Shown in pieces: positions 52,000 through 59,396 of a stretch of 64,000 bases of DNA (within the stretch, counting starts at the first letter, position 1; each line of letters starts with the position of its first letter). The translations under genes were made by a program, and so were the position numbers. This DNA is from an uncultured Bacteroidales bacterium (lineage in GTDB: Bacteria; Bacteroidota; Bacteroidia; Bacteroidales; UBA932): contig UQYV01000001.1 in the NCBI GenBank assembly GCA_900545245.1, positions 110,402-174,401 of the forward strand, read 5' to 3'. A model generated the notes under the pieces. The model saw only the letters and a program-made list of their open reading frames with translations, was not told the origin of the DNA and ran no database searches.

Positions 52000-53124
52000 T
52001 TAATCTCCGGCATTGTCGGACTTTTGAACTTTGATTATATGCAACCTATCATCTCCTAGGCATTGATATATGACGGCGGCTCCATCTTTTTCTGGGATGC
52101 TTGCCATATTGTTCTCTTCTGATATAGGGTCGTTGAATTTGACGCCTTCTCCCATACTCAATATATGCCAAGTGCTCCCATTGTCAGAAGAATAAAAAAT
52201 GCAGTCTCGTTTCTTCTTTGATGAGAAAAATTCGGCGCCGGCGCAAATGTAAATCCCTGAACTTTGTATCAATAATTTGGGAAAATATCGTCCGAAATAA
52301 CCGCTCCAATTGAAACGTGACAGATAGTTTATGCTCTGCCCATCGTATTTGTAGAAGACCATTCCTGTCGAACATGCTAATAGGGAATCTGCTGCCTGTG
52401 CGACTGTAACATATCCTGTTTTAAAGAACTGTGTGGTCTCGTCAATAATGTCCTTTATATAAAGAATATACTTGTCGTTCTTATCATGTAGCGGAACGGC
52501 AATCTTATTGCCTATATATGCGCAATTAATTCCAACAATGCTTCCCGGTAAGTCAAATGTTTCCCAACTCATCCCATAATTTTTTGTTAAATAAAAATTA
52601 CCAATTTCGCCATGATTATAACAAAGATAACAGAAAGTGCTGTCGTTAAAGGCATGAAATCCGAATATCTCATCATCTTCTGCCGCGATTTTTTGGGGCG
52701 AAAATGCGTCTTTTTTTGTGAACCAAATCTCTGAATGCTCGTTACCATATTCAAAATTTCTCTGAAATATATTGTTTGTAACGAAGAATACCATATCCCC
52801 ATATTCGGTTATACTAATGCAATTCCCATTAGTTCTTCCGAATATGTCCCAAGTCCGTCCTCTATCAACTGTCTTTGATATAACAGATTCCTCTATGTGG
52901 CATCTTCCATTGATATCCTCCAGAATAGGAGTTGCCGCATATCCTATGCTATCAGATTCAAAGCATAGCATATGTGCTCTCTGGGGCAGTCCTATAGGTG
53001 TAAAATCTTCGTGGATAATAATACTCTCGCACTTCCTGTCATCATTGCACGACGACAGGAAGGATAATATAAAAATAGAAATAAGGAGTGCTGCACTCAA
53101 GTACAGAGCCTTGTTCTGTTTCAT
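52000..53124 (-). CDS. Lipoprotein with Asp-box (BNR) repeats
   Basis: 374 aa. Lipoprotein signal with Cys26 (FILSFLSSCNDDRK). At least three Asp-box motifs of the S-x-D-x-G-x-T-W type: SKTVDRGRTWDIF, LTKNYGMSWETF and YSSDNGSTWHIL, spaced as blades of a six-bladed propeller. Such folds occur in sialidases and in photosystem-assembly-like proteins. The sialidase arginine triad is not evident, so an enzyme call is not supported. AT-rich codon use differs from the flanking PUL genes. It lies within the repeat-bounded island. Confidence 0.65.
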   Translation of the reverse strand: MKQNKALYLSAALLISIFILSFLSSCNDDRKCESIIIHEDFTPIGLPQRAHMLCFESDSIGYAATPILEDINGRCHIEESVISKTVDRGRTWDIFGRTNGNCISITEYGDMVFFVTNNIFQRNFEYGNEHSEIWFTKKDAFSPQKIAAEDDEIFGFHAFNDSTFCYLCYNHGEIGNFYLTKNYGMSWETFDLPGSIVGINCAYIGNKIAVPLHDKNDKYILYIKDIIDETTQFFKTGYVTVAQAADSLLACSTGMVFYKYDGQSINYLSRFNWSGYFGRYFPKLLIQSSGIYICAGAEFFSSKKKRDCIFYSSDNGSTWHILSMGEGVKFNDPISEENNMASIPEKDGAAVIYQCLGDDRLHIIKVQKSDNAGD

Positions 53125-53145
53125 CAGTTTATTGGGTTAATTATA

Positions 53146-53628
53146 TTAATCGAGTAGAAGTATAACCTCGACTCCTTTCTCTGACAGATCTGCTGAAAAT
53201 CCCGATATGGAGTCTTGTGACATACATTCTATGCCATACAAGATAGGGTGTTGAAATGTATTGGAATATATTCTTAAGCATGGGTAGTGAAAGCCACCAT
53301 GACAGATTTCCACTTTCCTGATGTCATTGTACGCAAATCTTTTCTTGTATGATACATACAAGGCATTCCTAATAATAAGCTCATTGTCACTTAATTCCGG
53401 ATACCCCAATAATATTGCAGCCAGAATGAGGTAAAAAATGAACAGGAGTATGATAATCATTATCCAAAATGGAATCATGACACGTCTCGAATCAATGATT
53501 GCCAGAACTATGAATAACCCTTCAGTCGTGATTGACAATATAAGTAATGTGACAATCATTCCGAGTGAAGACAAGTACTTCTTTTTGTTGCGATGCAAGG
53601 TGTTATTTATTTTTTGGTTGTACATCAT
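53146..53628 (-). CDS. Small membrane protein, paralogue A (PH-like)
   Basis: 160 aa. Two membrane helices (about 20-45 and 52-74). A short soluble domain follows with YPELSDNELIIRNALYVSYKKRFAYNDIRKVEICHGGFHYPCLRIYSNTFQHPILYGIECMSQDSISGFSADLSEKGVEVIL. It aligns with the neighbouring gene product over this whole region (YPEL, IRN.LY, AY..I..V.IC, HYPCLRIY, MS..S...F...L...GV). The pattern resembles bacterial PH-like domains attached to membrane pairs. Function unknown. It overlaps the upstream paralogue by 4 bp. Confidence 0.6.
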   Translation of the reverse strand: MMYNQKINNTLHRNKKKYLSSLGMIVTLLILSITTEGLFIVLAIIDSRRVMIPFWIMIIILLFIFYLILAAILLGYPELSDNELIIRNALYVSYKKRFAYNDIRKVEICHGGFHYPCLRIYSNTFQHPILYGIECMSQDSISGFSADLSEKGVEVILLLD

Positions 53629-54044
53629 ATTGTATCAACTCCGTGAGAATTCAGTTCTTTTATAAAAACCGGCACAGATTTGTCGGACATGCTGTCAATG
53701 CAGTGCAGAATAGGTTTTGTACGAGACTTTAAGTAAATTCGCAGACATGGATAATGGTAAGGTGCTGCACAAATCACTACTCTTTGTATCTCATCATAGG
53801 CATAGCTCTTTTTGTGGAACCGATATAGAACATTCCGTATTTTTAAGTCAGTGTTTGTGAGTTCTGGATAGCTCCAATAAGCACCTGCCATAAGAAGAAA
53901 ACTTCCTAAAATATATATAGCTAATACTACGTAGGTCTTAATATTTAGTTGTGGCCTATAGATTGGCAAATAAAGACACGGTGAAAATATTAGCAAAAAA
54001 CATGACCAAATGATGATTTGCTTTTTTGATGTTAAGTATTTCAT
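53625..54044 (-). CDS. Small membrane protein, paralogue B (PH-like)
   Basis: 139 aa. Two membrane helices (about 9-28 and 36-57), then YPELTNTDLKIRNVLYRFHKKSYAYDEIQRVVICAAPYHYPCLRIYLKSRTKPILHCIDSMSDKSVPVFIKELNSHGVDTI. A diverged tandem copy of the next gene, translationally coupled through a 4-bp overlap. The HYPCLRIY motif with a conserved Cys is shared. No partner known. Upstream, 54045-54251 is gene-free and contains a short (TATGTA)n run at 54072-54092. Confidence 0.6.
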   Translation of the reverse strand: MKYLTSKKQIIIWSCFLLIFSPCLYLPIYRPQLNIKTYVVLAIYILGSFLLMAGAYWSYPELTNTDLKIRNVLYRFHKKSYAYDEIQRVVICAAPYHYPCLRIYLKSRTKPILHCIDSMSDKSVPVFIKELNSHGVDTI

Positions 54045-54251
54045 TTATACGTCATTAATAGAGTTACTGCTTATGTATATGTATATGTATATTAATTAGC
54101 CATTTGGTGCTTTATAAAATGTCAGATGTAAAGTTACGAATTATTTGAGGAATTCAAAATTGAACTGATAAAAACTCCTCGCATTGGAGAGAGCCGGAGC
54201 GTGGGATCCTATGGAGTTGCATTGCGAAAGCCTATTTCTTTATGGTGTATT

Positions 54252-54319
54252 CACCCCAGGTCCCGACCGCAAACGCCATCTCAAGGCCCTCCCCGAGTAG
54301 TTTTATAGGCTTCTCAGCC
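54252..54319. repeat. 68-bp direct repeat, right copy
   Basis: Identical to 51009-51076. Here the sulfatase 3' codons are an untranslated remnant, while the last 17 bases encode the C-terminus and stop of the ATPase (WLRSL). The ancestral order was therefore most likely sulfatase and ATPase directly convergent, with about 3.2 kb inserted later. Confidence 0.95.
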
Positions 54320-55433
54320 AGTCGGCGAAGAAATAGTCGTAGACATACCAACAATTGGCTTCGTTTGTGATGAAATCATTTTTGAGAAGCCATTTGGAGG
54401 CGGATTGAACGGAACTCGCGCTAGTCAGGGCGTTGTCTTTCAAGAACTTCGCACTGGTGATGTTTGTCGCTTTCCCCGCTCTTGCAATAGCCATAAGCAG
54501 CTCTTTCTGTTTGACTGTCATACGATAGAGAGTTTCCAGATAGTTGTAGCTGAAACCGTCAATTATTTCCGTTCTTGCCCGGTCGATGTTGTCATCAGTC
54601 ACGACGCTACCTTTTCTTGTACTCATAAACAGAGTATTGAGCATCTTCTGAATATACCAGGTGACACCTTCGAAACGTTCGTAAATAGCCGAGAAAATAT
54701 CTTCCGGTAAAGTTATTCCGGCGCGGGAGAAATGTCCGGCAGCAAATTCGTAATATACCTTTTTATCAATGCTTCCGAGATTCATCATACTCACGCTCTG
54801 ATAGAAAGGTTTTGATGCCGAAAGGAATATATTCGACATAATGTGACGTCGGCTTCCGGCAAATATGAATCGAGTGTTTTTGCAATGCTGAATGTGTGTG
54901 CGCAGCAGGGCTTCGGTGTTCTTTTGCGGATACTCGGTGATTTGCTGAAACTCATCGATTGCGACTATGCAAGGTTTGTCTGCGGATTCGAGGTAATTGA
55001 ATATCTGTTCCAAACTGACAGCACTGTTACGCAACTCTCCCGGCAGCAGTGTAAAGCTTGGATTGCCCATAGCATCGAAGCTCAACCCCGGCGAAATAGA
55101 ACTTATGGTTTTCACAAATCTCTCCAACGCCTTCTCTCCCTTTGACTTGAGTTTATCGACAATCTCTTTCCCCAAAGCGATGACAAATTCCTCGAGTGTG
55201 GAGGTGGCGTATATGTCAATGAAGAATGTGTAATACTCCTTTTTTATTTTCTCATTGTCGAAACAATGCCGTATAAGCCCCGATTTTCCCATCCTTCGTG
55301 GGGAAATCAGCGAGACATTGTTACCGTTTGTCAATTGAAGAATAAGTTTGTCGGTTTCATTTTTCCTGTCGCAGAAATATTTTCCTCCAACATAACCGCT
55401 TACTACAAAAGGATTTTCGAGTTCCCTATTCAT
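54303..55433 (-). CDS. AAA-type ATP-binding protein with C-terminal winged helix
   Basis: 376 aa. NPFVVSGYVGGKYFCDRKNETDKLILQLTNGNNVSLISPRRMGKSGLIRHCF holds the Walker A (SPRRMGKS). PCIVAIDEFQQI is Walker B, and ARTHIQHCKNTRFIFAGSRRHIM is the sensor region. The C-terminal 90 residues (MTVKQKELLMAIARAGKATNITSAKFLKDNALTSASSVQSASKWLLKNDFITNEANCWYVYDYFFADWLRSL) form a winged helix, as in archaeal-type ATPases of the ATPase_2/DUF234-like group, abundant in Bacteroidota. Members are thought to be STAND-like switches, but no role is established for this clade. Its last codons are part of the right 68-bp repeat. A 13-residue stretch inside (TSTLEEFVIALGK) is typical of the group. Confidence 0.75.
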   Translation of the reverse strand: MNRELENPFVVSGYVGGKYFCDRKNETDKLILQLTNGNNVSLISPRRMGKSGLIRHCFDNEKIKKEYYTFFIDIYATSTLEEFVIALGKEIVDKLKSKGEKALERFVKTISSISPGLSFDAMGNPSFTLLPGELRNSAVSLEQIFNYLESADKPCIVAIDEFQQITEYPQKNTEALLRTHIQHCKNTRFIFAGSRRHIMSNIFLSASKPFYQSVSMMNLGSIDKKVYYEFAAGHFSRAGITLPEDIFSAIYERFEGVTWYIQKMLNTLFMSTRKGSVVTDDNIDRARTEIIDGFSYNYLETLYRMTVKQKELLMAIARAGKATNITSAKFLKDNALTSASSVQSASKWLLKNDFITNEANCWYVYDYFFADWLRSL

Positions 55434-55732
55434 TTTTACATATTTTTACGCAAAAATAATTATTAAAATTCAATAATCAAAATTCAATAATGTATTTTAG
55501 ATAAAATGTTGTCAAAAATAGAGAGACAAAAAAATAACCGCATTTACGGTAATGCGGCCAACCAAGTCTTTCGTTCTTCGAGCAATGACGATGCAAATAT
55601 GAGAATCTTTTTTGAATATTTCCTACTCTGTTATCTTATTTATGTATTTTCTTTGATAATAAGGCTGGTTTTCCGCATCTACACAAAAGCCTGTTATCAA
55701 TGCATAGTCAGGAGAAATGTATTCGACAATAA

Positions 55733-55924
55733 CAACCAACAAATGAACCTGTAAATGAACCTGTAAATGAACCTGTAAATGAGCCTGTAAATGAGCCTGT
55801 AAATGAACGACAGCTAGTCATTCTATCGGCAATGAAGCAAAATCCATCTATTACAAGAGAAGATTTAGCAAACCGACTTGACGTTTCACTTACAACGCTA
55901 AAAAGAGAACAGGAAAAGTGCTGA
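55733..55924 (+). pseudogene. C-terminal HTH remnant with NEPV repeats
   Basis: An open frame without start (stop at 55730-55732) encodes five NEPV units from five perfect or near-perfect 12-bp repeats (55742-55801). ERQLVILSAMKQNPSITREDLANRLDVSLTTLKREQEK, a winged-helix end, follows. This repeat-plus-HTH tail is the usual C-terminus of AlbA_2/RecG-like Bacteroidota regulators, whose main part is absent. The surrounding 55434-55732 and 55925-56020 hold no gene I can support. Confidence 0.55.
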
Positions 55925-56020
55925 TTCGACAAAAAAGTGCTCTAACAACAATTTGAAAAGTGCTCAAACGACAATTTTTATAAAAACACTGTATTTCGAC
56001 AGAAAAAGTTTTTGTAATAT

Positions 56021-56051
56021 TTTGGGCGCTGAATGGCATTTATTACCTTTG
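56021..56051 (+). promoter_or_regulatory. Bacteroidota promoter for the fimbrillin/CLec pair
   Basis: TTTG (56021-56024), 19-bp spacer, TACCTTTG (56044-56051), 132 bp before the first gene. Consensus match and spacing are good. Confidence 0.7.
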
Positions 56052-56183
56052 GGGGAAGACAAAGATAACAAAGTCAAGTTTATATGAGCAGAAAAATCAT
56101 TTTTTACTCTGTTTCTCAGGTTGGAAAGAAATAGATAATGGTGAAGTAAACGCAGATTTGTAAACAATAAAATAACAGATATA

Positions 56184-57746
56184 ATGAGGACAAGATTTTT
56201 TGCACTTGCAGCGCTGGCCCTCTCACTGGCCGCCTGCACCAAGGGCAATCCGTTTACGCCTAGTGAATACCCTATGGAACTGACTGCCGGTGAGTTGCAG
56301 ACCGTGGTAAATCAAGCGCAGGCATCCACCCGTGCCACGGTGGATGATGACTGGAACGGAGTGAGTACCGTTGCCGTACAGGTGGGGAATGACGTTAAAT
56401 CATACAACGTCACATCGGCAGACGGAGGAAAGACCGCCACGCTTTCTTCCGATAACCCCTTCTATTGGGAGAACACGACCGAAAAGAAAACTGTCATCGC
56501 GTGGCATCCATACAGTAAGTCCTATCCCACAGATTGGACCGTGAAAGCCGACCAAAGCACGGCCGCGAACTATCAGGCAAGCGACTTGATCAAGGGCGAA
56601 TTGAAGGAACTGGCGTTTGCCGACAGGAATGACCCCTCAAAGAGCAAGATGACTTTCGCTCATCAGACGGCGAAGATAGTGGTTAATCTTATTTCCGGTG
56701 ATGGAGTGGCATTAGATGCCAATACTTTTGTGAAACTGAATAATCTTTCCGGTGTAGATAAAGGTAGCACTATCACTCCATACAAGGCTGCTGTCAATAA
56801 ACAAACATACCTTGCCTTCCTAAAAGAACAGACTCTCACTGAGAAGTCTTCGTTCATACAAGTAACGACAAAGGATGGTACATTCTTATATGAATTGCCG
56901 GATGCAAAGACTTTTAAGGCAGGCACTGCATATACTTACGACATCACCGTGAAAGCCAACGGCATCGAGGTGACCGAAGCCATAAGCAACGAGTGGACCG
57001 ACGGAGGCAGCGAGGATATTATGAGTATGAAAACCTATACTGCCTCCGACCTTAAACTTGGCGACTATTACTACTCTGACGGAACATGGAGCGACGGCGG
57101 CCTGCGCGCGCGATATACTGATGGCACGATGAAGTGGGAAGAGAACAAACCGCAGCCGGAGAGTGGCAAGACCGTCATAGGCATGGTGTTCTATACCGAA
57201 CAACATCCCAATGACAAATCCGACTACAGCCAAAGCGGTATCGGACAGAAGAATTGCCACGGCTATGCGGTTGCCCAACAGGATGCCACAAGCAGTTATT
57301 GTATGTGGGGTCTTTATGACACAAAGTTGGGATGCTACCCCAAGGACGAAAGCGGAAATGCTCAAGACAATTTCTCTAATCCTGACATTGACTGGAGCGG
57401 CTACGCTTGGACGCAGGAAATCATCACCGCCGCCGGAGGCAAGGACAAGTTGAATGCCACAACGCAGTTAGGTTATCCCGCCACCTGGTATGCGGTTGTG
57501 GCGTATGAAGACGATTGCCCGGCTCCTACCAATAGCAGCGGCTGGTTTCTTCCATCTATTGGTCAGATGAATTTGCTTACCTCTGTCGATGGCATTAGTT
57601 TGAGACTCTTTGATTATTGGTCCTCTTCGGAGAGCTGCCACCGTCCGGAGGGCCGCGCCCTCAGCGTGGACGGGGACACCGGCCGCGTGGGCAGTTGTAT
57701 TAAGGACGACAGACGTTGTTACGTCCGCCCGGTTTTGGCTTTCTGA
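56184..57746 (+). CDS. Fimbrillin-like lipoprotein with C-terminal CLec/DUF1566-type domain (A)
   Basis: 520 aa. Lipoprotein Cys18 (LALSLAACTKGN). Fimbrillin domain (about 30-270: ASTRATVDDDWNGVSTVAVQVG, ENTTEKKTVIAWHPYSKSYP, MTFAHQTAKIVVNL). Then a formylglycine-enzyme/C-type-lectin-like domain (about 280-520): VIGMVFYTEQHPNDKSDYSQSGIGQKNCHGYAVAQQDATSSYCMWG, GWFLPSIGQM, YWSSSE and the ending CYVRPVLAF. It is a surface adhesin candidate. The 40 residues after YWSSSE differ strongly from its neighbour while flanks are nearly identical, as in variable regions of diversified proteins. 37 bp separate the two genes. Confidence 0.8.
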   Translation: MRTRFFALAALALSLAACTKGNPFTPSEYPMELTAGELQTVVNQAQASTRATVDDDWNGVSTVAVQVGNDVKSYNVTSADGGKTATLSSDNPFYWENTTEKKTVIAWHPYSKSYPTDWTVKADQSTAANYQASDLIKGELKELAFADRNDPSKSKMTFAHQTAKIVVNLISGDGVALDANTFVKLNNLSGVDKGSTITPYKAAVNKQTYLAFLKEQTLTEKSSFIQVTTKDGTFLYELPDAKTFKAGTAYTYDITVKANGIEVTEAISNEWTDGGSEDIMSMKTYTASDLKLGDYYYSDGTWSDGGLRARYTDGTMKWEENKPQPESGKTVIGMVFYTEQHPNDKSDYSQSGIGQKNCHGYAVAQQDATSSYCMWGLYDTKLGCYPKDESGNAQDNFSNPDIDWSGYAWTQEIITAAGGKDKLNATTQLGYPATWYAVVAYEDDCPAPTNSSGWFLPSIGQMNLLTSVDGISLRLFDYWSSSESCHRPEGRALSVDGDTGRVGSCIKDDRRCYVRPVLAF

Positions 57747-57783
57747 CCTATTTATCTATTTAATCTATTTATCTATTTAAGAA

Positions 57784-59328
57784 ATGAAACGAAACATCAT
57801 ACATACCTTTTGGATGGCGGCACTGCCGCTATTCCTTGCCTCCTGTCAGCAGGAGGAACTGCCCGATATGAACGGCACAAGAGACTTGGCTCCGCTATCC
57901 ATCACCGTGACCGATGGCGGATATGCCTCCGCCGACAAAGCCGTTACCCGTGCTGTCGAAAACAGCTACCGTACCGAATTCACCGCCGGTGACGAGTGTG
58001 GACTCTACATCGTGCGCGATGGAGCTGTAGTTTATGACAATGTAAAGTTGACTGCCACAGCAAGTGCAAACGGGAATGCCCTCACGTGGCAGCCTGAAGC
58101 GGACGTAACCCTCTACGGGGGATTCATCGACGAGAGCTATTTCCTCTACTATCCCTACCAATCAGATATGAGCGGCAAAACCTCCGTCTCCGCCAATGAC
58201 GCGGACGGTTTTTTCGCCACGCTCGTCAGCGGCTGGCAGCCGAAAGCCGACCAAAGTACTTATGCGGGTTACACGGCTTCGGACCTGATGACTGCCAAGG
58301 GCACAGCACTCAAAGGCACGGACGGCACGCTCTCGCTCTCCTTCTCTATGACCCACCGTATGGCGCTGGTCGTCATTGAGATGCCCCCGACGGTTTATAA
58401 GTTCACCAACACTATCGTGACGATACCCGACTACACCGTAGCATCATCCGCGGACTTCACCGATGGCAGCGTGCAGCCTTACGGCATCGCTCCCGGCACA
58501 TACCGCTGCATCGTGAATCCCGCAAATAGTACGGTGACAAGCATCACCGGCAGCTATGGCGAGGACATAAAAAAGTTCGCCATCACCCCGAACGGCATCA
58601 ATGTAAGCAGTTACAAGACCTACAAGGTTGACGGGGTACAGACCGTGGAAAAGAGACACTACTTGCAGATAGGCGATTTCCTCCTTGCCGACGGCTCTCT
58701 TGTGGGAAAAGATAAGACCTTGACAGCCGGACAGCAAGCCGCTTGTGTCGGCATCGTGTTCTATGCAGGACAGCACCAGAATGACCAATCCGATTACACC
58801 GGGAGCGGAATCGGGCAGAATAATTGCCACGGCTATGCCGTAGCCTTGGCGGATGCCACGACCGGTCGTTGTATGTGGGGCGAGTATGGCACTAAGCTTA
58901 ATCTCTATATAGATGGCAATAAAAATAATCCCGACATTGACTGGAGTGGTTACAACTATACCCAAACCATCATCAACCACGTCGGAGGCAAGGATAAATT
59001 GAATGCCACCCAAGAAGCCGGTTATCCTGCCACTTATTATGCAGTTGTGGCGTATGAAAACAATTGCCCGGCTCCCTCGGGCAGCAGCGGCTGGTTCCTT
59101 CCTTCCATCGGCCAGATGTGGAAGGTATATAAGCAGCGGAATTTGCTTACCTCTGTTGATGGCAGTAGTTTGAGGGAGGATAATTATTGGTCCTCTTCGG
59201 AGGAGAGCAACGGCTATTCGGATCAGTCGGATCGCTTCGCCCTCAGCGTGCGTGTGCGCTACAGCCGCGTGGGCGGTTGGACTAAGGACGGCATCTATTG
59301 TTACGTCCGCCCGGTCTTGGCTTTCTGA
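57784..59328 (+). CDS. Fimbrillin-like lipoprotein with C-terminal CLec/DUF1566-type domain (B)
   Basis: 514 aa paralogue of the preceding gene. Lipoprotein Cys21 (LPLFLASCQQEE). Fimbrillin domain (about 30-285: AVTRAVENSYRTEFTAGDECGLYIVRDG, LYYPYQSDMSGKTSV, LSFSMTHRMALVVIEM). A CLec-like domain from about 290 (CVGIVFYAGQHQNDQSDYTGSGIGQNNCHGYAVALADATTGRCMWG, SGWFLPSIGQMWKVYKQRNLLTSVDG, YWSSSE, CYVRPVLAF). Compared with A it has a 7-residue insertion (WKVYKQR) and a different stretch between YWSSSE and YVRPVLAF. The tandem arrangement suggests duplication followed by local diversification. Confidence 0.8.
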   Translation: MKRNIIHTFWMAALPLFLASCQQEELPDMNGTRDLAPLSITVTDGGYASADKAVTRAVENSYRTEFTAGDECGLYIVRDGAVVYDNVKLTATASANGNALTWQPEADVTLYGGFIDESYFLYYPYQSDMSGKTSVSANDADGFFATLVSGWQPKADQSTYAGYTASDLMTAKGTALKGTDGTLSLSFSMTHRMALVVIEMPPTVYKFTNTIVTIPDYTVASSADFTDGSVQPYGIAPGTYRCIVNPANSTVTSITGSYGEDIKKFAITPNGINVSSYKTYKVDGVQTVEKRHYLQIGDFLLADGSLVGKDKTLTAGQQAACVGIVFYAGQHQNDQSDYTGSGIGQNNCHGYAVALADATTGRCMWGEYGTKLNLYIDGNKNNPDIDWSGYNYTQTIINHVGGKDKLNATQEAGYPATYYAVVAYENNCPAPSGSSGWFLPSIGQMWKVYKQRNLLTSVDGSSLREDNYWSSSEESNGYSDQSDRFALSVRVRYSRVGGWTKDGIYCYVRPVLAF

Positions 59329-59336
59329 CCAAAATT

Positions 59337-59373
59337 ATTTCGCAAAATCAACAAAATTTCAATTTTGCGAAAT
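59337..59373. terminator. Bidirectional hairpin terminator
   Basis: ATTTCGCAAAAT (59337-59348) and ATTTTGCGAAAT (59362-59373) are perfect 12-bp inverted repeats with a 13-bp loop. They lie between the convergent fimbrillin/CLec B and heparinase II genes. Confidence 0.7.
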
Positions 59374-59396
59374 AGGATTTTGGCATTTGATAGAGA

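Noticed and set aside
51077..54251. The island as an insertion sequence or integrative element with its own recombinase
   Set aside because: No transposase or integrase ORF lies between the 68-bp repeats and there are no terminal inverted repeats.
55506..55754. 82-aa ORF upstream of the HTH remnant
   Set aside because: Ends inside the 12-bp repeats in the wrong frame and has no recognisable motif. Probably part of the decayed region.
55742..55801. Five 12-bp repeats as a possible CRISPR array
   Set aside because: Units are contiguous without spacers, encode NEPV in frame with an HTH tail, and no cas gene is near.
56184..59328. A complete diversity-generating retroelement
   Set aside because: No reverse transcriptase, Avd-like gene or template repeat is seen in the window. 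Only the target-like proteins are present, so it is kept as a hypothesis.
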